A stretch of 8,524 bases of DNA, taken from Bacteroidota bacterium. Lineage in GTDB: Bacteria; Bacteroidota; Bacteroidia; Cytophagales; Cyclobacteriaceae. This document shows positions 1-5,968 of the stretch, in pieces (within the stretch, counting starts at the first letter, position 1; the number at the start of each line of letters is the position of its first letter). The stretch is from the NCBI GenBank assembly GCA_003242315.1, contig QGUY01000171.1, positions 1 through 8,524 of the forward strand. The letters run 5' to 3'. Under the pieces are notes generated by a model. The model was not told the origin of the DNA. It made no database searches and saw nothing but the letters and a program-made list of their open reading frames with translations. The translations under genes were made by a program, and so were the position numbers.

Positions 1-89
1 GTGCAAAAATTTACGATTTCTTGAAATTATTGGCACATGAGGTTTAGGTAAATGACAAATTTATTTAATTTGGCCCCGAAAACGTTGAA
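1..89 (+). promoter_or_regulatory. AT-rich leader of the first gene with a weak -7-like element
   Basis: This stretch is clearly richer in A and T than the rest of the window and holds no coding region I can support. TTAATTTG at 65-72 differs by one base from the Bacteroidota -7 consensus TAnnTTTG. TTTA at 43-46, 18 bases upstream, is a poor partner for the -33 element. In-frame TAA at 66-68 closes the reading frame of the following gene, so that gene cannot extend further upstream. If this is the promoter, the leader before the TTG start would be only about 10 to 20 bases. The upstream neighbour lies outside the window. Confidence 0.3.
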
Positions 90-1031
90 TTGCATTTGAA
101 GAAGCCAACCATATTGGTCATAGGAGCAGGGGGCCAGCTGGGCTCCGAACTCACACAGGGACTCCGCGACCACTATCCGGATGCGACCGTCATCGCCACC
201 GATATACGCGAACCTACCGGCTACTCGGGGAACTTTGAACTCCTGGACGCTACCGATAAAGCTGCCCTGCACAGGCTGGTGACCAAATACAAGGTAACGC
301 AGGTGTACCACCTCGCCGCGATGCTTTCAGCGAAGGGAGAGAAGGAACCGGAAGCCGCCTGGCGTCTCAATATGGACAGCCTGATCCACGTTTTACAAGC
401 CGCTGTAGAATTCAAGATTGAGCGCGTGTACTGGCCAAGTTCAATAGCTGTGTTTGGCCCGACGACACCGAAGGACAACACCCCTCAGCACACCATCACA
501 GATCCGACTACCGTGTACGGCATCAGCAAAGTCTCCGGCGAACGCTGGTGTGCATGGTATCACGCGCGGTTTGGTGTCGATGTAAGGAGCTTGCGGTTTC
601 CAGGCCTTATTGGATACAAGGCCAGACCGGGTGGTGGCACGACCGACTACGCGGTCGACATTTACTTCAGTGCCGTAAAGGACAAACGCTATACCTGCTT
701 TCTCAAAGAAGACACGCGCCTGCCCATGATGTACATGGATGACGCCATACGGGCGACCATCCAGCTTATGGAAGCCGACCCAAAGCGGATCAGCATTCGT
801 TCGTCGTACAACATCGCTGGCATCAGCGTCACACCGCGTGAAATTTCTGAATCCATACGGCGGCACCTGCCGGAATTTGAGATCCGCTACGAGCCCGATT
901 ATCGGCAGGCTATTGCTGACAGCTGGCCGCGATCGATCGATGATTCGGCTGCCAGGAGCGACTGGGGTTGGAAACCTTCCTATGGACTGGAGGAAATGAC
1001 TGCCGAAATGCTTCAGCGCATTCAGGCATAA
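90..1031 (+). CDS. tdh: L-threonine 3-dehydrogenase, SDR (epimerase-like) type
   Basis: This NAD-dependent enzyme of the extended short-chain dehydrogenase family (313 aa) most likely oxidises L-threonine to 2-amino-3-ketobutyrate, the first step of threonine breakdown to glycine and acetyl-CoA in the cytoplasm. The N-terminal Rossmann motif is G12-A-G-G15-Q-L-G18, and acidic D38 at the end of the second strand favours NAD over NADP. The catalytic set is Ser117/118 in WPSSIAVFGP, then Tyr143 and Lys147 in YGISK. The stretch PGLIGYKARPGGGTTDYAVD (171-190) and the late WPRSIDDS block are what I recall as typical of Bacteroidota and mitochondrial SDR-type threonine dehydrogenases, unrelated to the zinc-dependent Tdh of E. 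coli. There is no ATG at the front: TTG at 90 or TTG at 96 must start the gene, since a stop lies at 66-68. No kbl (the usual next enzyme) is visible. A different sugar-nucleotide epimerase is possible but less likely. Confidence 0.85.
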   Translation: MHLKKPTILVIGAGGQLGSELTQGLRDHYPDATVIATDIREPTGYSGNFELLDATDKAALHRLVTKYKVTQVYHLAAMLSAKGEKEPEAAWRLNMDSLIHVLQAAVEFKIERVYWPSSIAVFGPTTPKDNTPQHTITDPTTVYGISKVSGERWCAWYHARFGVDVRSLRFPGLIGYKARPGGGTTDYAVDIYFSAVKDKRYTCFLKEDTRLPMMYMDDAIRATIQLMEADPKRISIRSSYNIAGISVTPREISESIRRHLPEFEIRYEPDYRQAIADSWPRSIDDSAARSDWGWKPSYGLEEMTAEMLQRIQA

Positions 1032-1036
1032 CTGCG

Positions 1037-1062
1037 TTGTACAAAAAAACGGCATAACTTTG
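1037..1062 (+). promoter_or_regulatory. Bacteroidota-type promoter before the enoyl-CoA hydratase
   Basis: TAACTTTG at 1055-1062 is a perfect match to the -7 element TAnnTTTG used by the primary sigma factor in Bacteroidota. TTG at 1037-1039 could be the -33 element, although the 15-base spacing is a little shorter than usual. Transcription would start near 1068-1070, giving a leader of about 20 bases before the ATG at 1091. The element lies in the 59-base gap after the dehydrogenase stop, so the hydratase and the flippase are probably transcribed as their own unit. Confidence 0.6.
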
Positions 1063-1090
1063 ATTCCGTGATCATTTCACCCCACATGCA

Positions 1091-1864
1091 ATGCCACTTC
1101 TAAAAACCCTTGATGCTGACGGCGTCCTAGTCGTCACCTTTTCACGTACCGAGGCGCTCAACGCGTTGAATCAGGCAACGCTTCATGAACTGGCGCAAAC
1201 AGTGGACGACATTTATAATAATGATCAGATTCGCGGAGTGATATTCATCGGAGACGGGGAAAAGGCGTTTGTTGCCGGCGCCGATATACGTGAGTTGTCG
1301 GCATTGAGTCGGGAAGATGCCCTCGCCTTGTCGGAATATGGTCAGGGACTTTTCAGAAAAATCGAGAACTGCCCGAAACCCATCATTGCGGCGATCAATG
1401 GCTTTGCATTGGGAGGAGGCTGTGAGCTGGCCATGGCTTGTCACATCCGCATTGCTGTCGAGCATGCGAAGTTAGGACAGCCCGAGGTAAATCTCGGAAT
1501 CATTCCCGGCTACGGAGGCACACAACGCCTTACACAACTGGTTGGTCGTGGAAGGGCGCTGGAGTTGATCCTGACAGGCGACATGATCGACGCAGCAGAG
1601 GCACACCGCATTGGTGTCATCAATCACACAGTTCCGGATCGGGTAGCCCTCTTGTCGTTGGCGCGGCAAATACTTTTGAAAATCCTTTCGAAGGCGCCCT
1701 ACGCTGTAGCCAAAGCCATCGATAGCGTTAACGCCGCCGTGGACGGAGATGACGGCTATGAAGCGGAAGCAAGAAACTTTGCAGACTGTGCCGCCACCGA
1801 CGATTTCAAAGAAGGAACATCGGCGTTCCTGGAAAAACGAAAACCCAACTTTAAAGGACGTTAA
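1091..1864 (+). CDS. Enoyl-CoA hydratase/isomerase (crotonase family)
   Basis: This 257-aa protein has the full length of a single-domain crotonase. Such enzymes add water across the trans-2,3 double bond of enoyl-CoA in fatty-acid or amino-acid degradation, in the cytoplasm. The oxyanion-hole segment AGAD is at 62-65 and the second, ALGGGCE, at 106-112. Glu112 and Glu132 (in GQPEVNLGIIPGYGGTQRL) are spaced 20 residues apart, as are the two catalytic glutamates of the classical hydratases, so true hydratase activity is likely. The C-terminal KEGTSAFLEKRKPNF is the usual family ending. Substrate chain length cannot be read from the sequence. ATG at 1091 has a good promoter upstream. Another ATG, out of frame, sits five bases earlier at 1086 and encodes only five codons. 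The flippase gene follows with no gap. Confidence 0.93.
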   Translation: MPLLKTLDADGVLVVTFSRTEALNALNQATLHELAQTVDDIYNNDQIRGVIFIGDGEKAFVAGADIRELSALSREDALALSEYGQGLFRKIENCPKPIIAAINGFALGGGCELAMACHIRIAVEHAKLGQPEVNLGIIPGYGGTQRLTQLVGRGRALELILTGDMIDAAEAHRIGVINHTVPDRVALLSLARQILLKILSKAPYAVAKAIDSVNAAVDGDDGYEAEARNFADCAATDDFKEGTSAFLEKRKPNFKGR

Positions 1865-3307
1865 TTGAGCAAGATAAAGCGACTCGCCGGGGAGACGGCC
1901 ATCTACGGGCTCGGCAGCATCCTGCCACGCGTCATCAATTTCATACTCATCCTTCCGCACACGTCCGTATTCAATCCCGCGGAATACGGTGTCATTACCG
2001 ACATATACGCATGGGTAGCCTTTCTGAATGTGCTGTACACCTTTGGGATGGAGACAGCATTCTTTCGTTTCGCCACGAAGGAGGGCTCTGATCCCGCTGC
2101 TGTATTCAACACGGCACAGACGGCAGTAATCATTATTACGCTTGCGTTATCCACCTTCTTCATTGCGATTGCGAATCCGCTTGCAGCGCAGATGGATATA
2201 CCCGATCATCCCGATTACATTGTGTGGCTCACGTGTATTGTCGGGATCGACGCGTTGGTAGCCATTCCCTTTGCACGCCTGCGTCTCGAAAAGAAGGCGA
2301 TGCGGTTTGCCCTCTTTCGCATCATCAACGTGCTGGTGATAGTAGTTCTCAACTTCTATTTCCTTAAAGTTGACTACGATCCCGAGATTGGTGTCGCCTA
2401 CGTGTTTCTTATAAACCTCATCGCCAACGCGCTATACATTATCTTCTTCATACCCGTATTGATCCGATGGCGTCCGGCTTTGGAGAAACGGTTATTCTAT
2501 GCGATGCTCGTCTATGCGTTTCCTGTTATGCTGACGGGACTTGCCGGCACGACCAACGAAATGTTTTCGCGAATCACACTGAGAGAATGGTTGCCTGAAA
2601 ATTTTTATCCCGGCAAGAGCGGTGCGTATGCACTCGGTGTATTTGGTGCGAATTACAAGTTCGCTGTATTCATGAATCTTGTAATTCAGGCATTCCGGTT
2701 TGCAGCTGAGCCCTTCTTTTTCAGCAACGCGCGGGAGAAAGACTCGCGACGTCTGTTCGCCATGGTCAACCATTATTTCATTGTCACCTGTTGCCTTCTC
2801 TTGCTCATTATTGGTGTCAACCTCGATGTGTTGAAGCACCTCCTCCGCAGTGAGGCGTATTGGGAAGGATTGTCCATCGTGCCGATACTGTTAACCGCAT
2901 ATCTCTTTCTCGGTGTGTACTACAACCTCTCGGTTTGGTTCAAGCTCACGGACCGGACCTATTACGGCACAATCATTTCTCTTGGCGGAGCAGCCGTCAC
3001 GATCATCGCCAATTATGTACTCATACCCATCGCCGGTTACGTTGGCAGCAGCTGGGCAGCTCTCATTTGTTATTTTTCAATTGCCGCCGCGTGTTACCTG
3101 ACCGGCAGGCGCTTTTACCCAATTCCGTATCGGGTCGGAACGGACCTGACGTACATCGTATTGACGGTACTGCTGGTATACGGAGTCAACTCCCTACCCT
3201 TGGATGGGGTAGCAGAATTCTTGGTTCACAACCTTGTTGTACTGGTTGTGGCGGGAGTCGTGTTCCTGATAGAGCGCAAGGGACTCAAGGCGTCGGTACA
3301 CCTTTGA
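1865..3307 (+). CDS. Polysaccharide/oligosaccharide flippase, MOP superfamily (Wzx-like)
   Basis: This 480-aa integral inner-membrane protein probably moves lipid-linked saccharides across the membrane for surface polysaccharide assembly. I see about 14 hydrophobic segments, roughly at 12-32, 44-62, 84-106, 117-137, 148-168, 176-200, 210-230, 255-283, 302-322, 337-357, 367-389, 393-413, 427-445 and 453-469, in keeping with the 12 to 14 helices of this superfamily. The N-terminus, with KRLAGETAIYGLGSI followed by the FNPAEYG and GMETAFFRFA motifs, is typical of the flippase group common in Bacteroidota. The start is TTG at 1865, the codon right after the hydratase TAA and in the same frame. 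No other start lies near, and the family N-terminus requires this one. No glycosyltransferase cluster surrounds it, so its glycan is unknown. A MATE-type transporter is a remote alternative. Confidence 0.88.
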   Translation: MSKIKRLAGETAIYGLGSILPRVINFILILPHTSVFNPAEYGVITDIYAWVAFLNVLYTFGMETAFFRFATKEGSDPAAVFNTAQTAVIIITLALSTFFIAIANPLAAQMDIPDHPDYIVWLTCIVGIDALVAIPFARLRLEKKAMRFALFRIINVLVIVVLNFYFLKVDYDPEIGVAYVFLINLIANALYIIFFIPVLIRWRPALEKRLFYAMLVYAFPVMLTGLAGTTNEMFSRITLREWLPENFYPGKSGAYALGVFGANYKFAVFMNLVIQAFRFAAEPFFFSNAREKDSRRLFAMVNHYFIVTCCLLLLIIGVNLDVLKHLLRSEAYWEGLSIVPILLTAYLFLGVYYNLSVWFKLTDRTYYGTIISLGGAAVTIIANYVLIPIAGYVGSSWAALICYFSIAAACYLTGRRFYPIPYRVGTDLTYIVLTVLLVYGVNSLPLDGVAEFLVHNLVVLVVAGVVFLIERKGLKASVHL

Positions 3308-3319
3308 TCCCCCCTGATT

Positions 3320-3345
3320 GCCGGAAACCGAAGGAGCGGTCCGGC
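3320..3345 (+). other. Hairpin in the gap after the flippase
   Basis: GCCGGA (3320-3325) pairs with TCCGGC (3340-3345), and CCG (3328-3330) pairs with CGG (3337-3339) across a two-base bulge, with loop AAGGAG. This gives nine mostly G-C pairs just 12 bases after the flippase stop. No T-tract follows directly; the first TTTTT is at 3372. It may slow or end transcription or protect the 3' end of the flippase message, but it is not a standard intrinsic terminator. Confidence 0.4.
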
Positions 3346-3379
3346 TGCCGCATTCTCGGAGATTATGGGGATTTTTGCT

Positions 3380-3387
3380 TAATTTTG
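3380..3387 (+). promoter_or_regulatory. Candidate -7 element for the TPR-DUF4292-EnvC operon
   Basis: TAATTTTG matches the Bacteroidota -7 consensus TAnnTTTG exactly. It lies in the 152-base gap between flippase and TPR gene and would start transcription near 3394, leaving a leader of about 65 bases. I could not find a good TTG-type -33 element 17 to 23 bases upstream, so the call rests on the -7 match and its location. Confidence 0.45.
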
Positions 3388-3459
3388 TTCTTCCGACCTT
3401 GTATTCAGGGGGCGAAGTGTTTTTGACAAGATCGTAGAAGGTAACACGCAAGAACGTTG

Positions 3460-5223
3460 ATGGTATTCAGGATCTTCAGCTTTTTCCTGGTGGGCGTGGC
3501 ATTGTGTCTATTCCCTTCGGCAACGTATGGCCAGAAAAAAAAGAAGGTCCAGGAAGAAGAGGCCGCCAACAGCATCCGGCAGCGGGAGGCCGAATTTTAC
3601 TTCACGGAAGCCGAGAAATACTTCATTCTTGAGGATTATGCCAAAGCCCTCCTCTACTACCAGAAGTCGTTGGACGTAGATCCTTCAAACGCCACCGTTC
3701 ACTATAAGATCGCCGAGGTTTTGTCGCGCAGTCAGCGTCAGGACGACATGCTGAAGGCCGTGGCGAGCATAGAAACCGCCCTGCGTCTGGAGCGAAAGAA
3801 CAAATACTTCTATCTGCTGGGAGTTAACATCTACAACAGTCTGGCCAGGTTCGACAAGTCGGCGGAGTTGTATGAAACGATGATGAAGGAGGTGCCTGGC
3901 ACGGAGGAGTACCTGTACGATCTCGCCGTGGTATATCAATACAGCAAGAGACCTGCCGACGCCATCCGCGTGTACGATCGCGCCGAATCAATCTTTGGTG
4001 TCAATGAAATATCATCAGTACAAAAGCTGCGTCTTTACCTGGAGCAGGGTAAAGTAGACCAGGCGATTGCCGAGGGGAAAAAACTTCTTGATGCGTTCCC
4101 GGGTGAAGAGCGATACGCTATGGGTTTCGCGGAAGTGATGTCAAAGAACGGACAGCTCCCCGTAGCGATTCAACACCTTGAAAAGTTTGTAGCGGAAAAT
4201 CCCGATGCTGGCAATGCAAGAATGTTGCTCGCGGGTTTTTATCGCGACATAAAAGAAGAAGCTAAAGCACGCGCGCTGCTGACCGATCTCTTTGATGACC
4301 CTTCTGTTGAACAGGGAAGCAAACTGATAGTCCTCGGCGCATACAACACCGAGCTCCATCAGAACCGGATGCGTAACCAGTCTGATCCGGACAAGGAAGC
4401 CTATGTTCTGTCCCTTTACGAAAAGCTCGTCGCCATGTATCCGGGTAGTGCCGATGTGTACGTGCTCGGGGGCGACTTGTATTTGTCGACGGGCCGCAAC
4501 AGCGACGCCATTAACGCTTATCAGCAAGCCATTCGTTCCGGCGATGTGTCTTTTGAAGTATGGCAGAACCTGATCTACCTGGAAACACAACTCAATCAGT
4601 TTGATAACGTCATCCGCCATTCAGACGAAGCGCTTGAAATGTTTCCGAATCAGGGGATGTTGTACTATTTCAACGGTTATGCCCACCTGAGGAAGAAAAA
4701 TTTTGAGGAAGCATCTGCGGCGTTGGAGCAGGCGAAAAGGATCATCACCGATGATGTCAATTTGCTGGGCGAGATCAACGGTATGCTTGGGGATGTTTAC
4801 AACTCGTTGAAGCAATACGACAAGTCGGACCAGGCCTACGAAGAGGCCTTGCGGCTAAAGCCCGATAACGACGTGGTTTTAAACAATTACAGCTATTTCC
4901 TGGCGTTGCGAAAGGCCAACCTGGAAAAGGCCGAGCGGATGTCGACCCAACTTGTTCGGGACAATCCGGATAACCCGGTGTACCTCGATACCCATGCCTG
5001 GGTGCTGTATGCCCGGGAAAAGTACAAGGAGGCTCGTAAGGTTATGGAGCGGGCGCTGGCGACAGGAAAGGCAAACGCTACTCATTTTGAACATTATGGC
5101 GATATTTTGTTTAAGTTAGGGGATGTCAACGGGGCCGTTATCCAATGGGAAAAAGCGAGGCAGGCCAATGCGGACAACGAACTGCTAGACAAAAAAATCG
5201 CCAACCGGAAAATCTATGAATAG
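3460..5223 (+). CDS. Exported tetratricopeptide repeat (TPR) protein
   Basis: This 587-aa protein probably acts as a periplasmic or outer-membrane-associated scaffold; no catalytic motif is visible. Residues 1-24 form a signal peptide (Arg4, then a hydrophobic core) with likely cleavage in SATYG-Q, followed by a Lys/Glu-rich linker. TPR helices fill the rest, clearest near 42-75 (EDYAKALLYYQKSLDVDPSN), 76-113, 114-147, 329-362, 398-431, 437-470 (KQYDKSDQAYEEALRLKPDN), 471-504 and 540-573. The middle (about 180-320) is more diverged but looks like the same fold. I chose ATG at 3460; TTG directly before it is a less likely start. The last eight bases overlap the lipoprotein gene (ATGAATAG), so the two are probably translationally coupled. 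Bacteroidota carry similar TPR proteins beside DUF4292 and EnvC genes, as I recall, which suggests an envelope role, but the exact partner is unknown. Confidence 0.85.
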   Translation: MVFRIFSFFLVGVALCLFPSATYGQKKKKVQEEEAANSIRQREAEFYFTEAEKYFILEDYAKALLYYQKSLDVDPSNATVHYKIAEVLSRSQRQDDMLKAVASIETALRLERKNKYFYLLGVNIYNSLARFDKSAELYETMMKEVPGTEEYLYDLAVVYQYSKRPADAIRVYDRAESIFGVNEISSVQKLRLYLEQGKVDQAIAEGKKLLDAFPGEERYAMGFAEVMSKNGQLPVAIQHLEKFVAENPDAGNARMLLAGFYRDIKEEAKARALLTDLFDDPSVEQGSKLIVLGAYNTELHQNRMRNQSDPDKEAYVLSLYEKLVAMYPGSADVYVLGGDLYLSTGRNSDAINAYQQAIRSGDVSFEVWQNLIYLETQLNQFDNVIRHSDEALEMFPNQGMLYYFNGYAHLRKKNFEEASAALEQAKRIITDDVNLLGEINGMLGDVYNSLKQYDKSDQAYEEALRLKPDNDVVLNNYSYFLALRKANLEKAERMSTQLVRDNPDNPVYLDTHAWVLYAREKYKEARKVMERALATGKANATHFEHYGDILFKLGDVNGAVIQWEKARQANADNELLDKKIANRKIYE

Positions 5224-5968
5224 GCTTCCCAGACTTTTGTTGTATTGCCTGCCCCTGGTGCTGGCGGCGTGCAGCAAGAAGTTGGTAACACCCATGGTCG
5301 GCACTCCACGACCCGAGTTGGCCATTGACCAGATCGACTTCGAATACTTTTCAGGAAAGGCGCGCATGGTGCTGCGTGACGGAAGCAAAGTGCGCGATGT
5401 GAAGACCAATATCCGCATCCGTAAGGATAGCGTGATCTGGATGTCGTTCTCGGTGATCGGCGTTCAGGGTGGTAAGGCGTTGATCAATCACGACTCAATC
5501 ACGATCGTGAACAACGTCGACAACGAATACTTCGTGTTCGAGTACGAGGAGTTGTCAAAGCGGTTCAATTTCGATATCAACTACGACGTGGTGCAGGCTG
5601 CCATGCTTGGCAATCTCGTAATGGATCGACAGGAAACGGATCTCGTGGAGCAGCTGGCATCGATGTTTGTGCTCAAACAACAATCGGGTACCGTTGACGT
5701 TATCAACTATGTCAACGCCGCCAGTATGAAGGTGGAAAAGGTGGAGTTGAAGGAGAGCGATACGAACAATTCATTGACGATCGATTACTCGAACTTTCAG
5801 CCAGTTGGCGATAAGATATTCCCATACAACGGAACTATCAACTTGTTGTACAAAACGCCTGCTGGCCTGATTAATACGACAATTATCTTTGAATACAGTA
5901 AAGCGGAAATTGAAGACAAGGAACTGAAGTTCCCCTTTAATATACCCAGGAAGTATGTTCGCAGGTAG
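5216..5968 (+). CDS. DUF4292 family lipoprotein
   Basis: This 250-aa protein is a predicted lipoprotein. Its signal peptide (1-18) ends in the lipobox LAAC, with Cys19 as the acylated residue, followed by Ser-Lys-Lys. The mature part begins with an Asp/Glu-poor linker and then runs in alternating beta-strand-like stretches: FEYFSGKARMVLRDG (42-56), then TNIRIRKDSVIWMSFSV (64-80), GVQGGKALINHDSITI, and a C-terminal half with YNGTINLLYKT and a final PFNIPRKYVRR. This pattern fits the DUF4292 family as I remember it. The order of strands with a GKARM-like opening and a WMSFSVIGVQGG core resembles LolB/LolA-type lipoprotein-binding folds, but this is inference. It starts inside the TPR gene (overlap 8 bases) and overlaps the EnvC-like gene by 14 bases, so the three products are probably made together. 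Function is not established. Confidence 0.82.
   Translation: MNRLPRLLLYCLPLVLAACSKKLVTPMVGTPRPELAIDQIDFEYFSGKARMVLRDGSKVRDVKTNIRIRKDSVIWMSFSVIGVQGGKALINHDSITIVNNVDNEYFVFEYEELSKRFNFDINYDVVQAAMLGNLVMDRQETDLVEQLASMFVLKQQSGTVDVINYVNAASMKVEKVELKESDTNNSLTIDYSNFQPVGDKIFPYNGTINLLYKTPAGLINTTIIFEYSKAEIEDKELKFPFNIPRKYVRR

Noticed and set aside
1..36. Possible inverted repeat GTGC (1-4) with GCAC (33-36)
   Set aside because: Only four bases pair cleanly and the rest needs gaps; expected by chance in AT-rich DNA.
441..1055. 204-aa open frame on the minus strand across the threonine dehydrogenase
   Set aside because: It lies antisense to a gene with complete catalytic motifs, has no recognisable domain, and its composition (rich in Arg, Val and Cys with no regular pattern) looks like a shadow frame.
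1472..1960. 162-aa minus-strand open frame crossing the hydratase-flippase junction
   Set aside because: It is antisense to two well-supported genes and shows no motif or promoter of its own.
2860..3426. 188-aa plus-strand open frame overlapping the flippase end and the following gap
   Set aside because: It is the +1 or +2 reading of the flippase, rich in Arg, His, Cys and Gln, with no domain; the flippase frame shows the membrane segments. The part past 3307 is simply the open continuation.
4141..4620. 159-aa minus-strand open frame inside the TPR gene
   Set aside because: Antisense to repeated TPR helices; its apparent hydrophobic patterning mirrors the coding strand.
3460..5223. The TPR repeats as possible recombination-prone DNA repeats
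   Set aside because: The similarity is at the protein level only; I saw no long repeated nucleotide stretch between repeat units.
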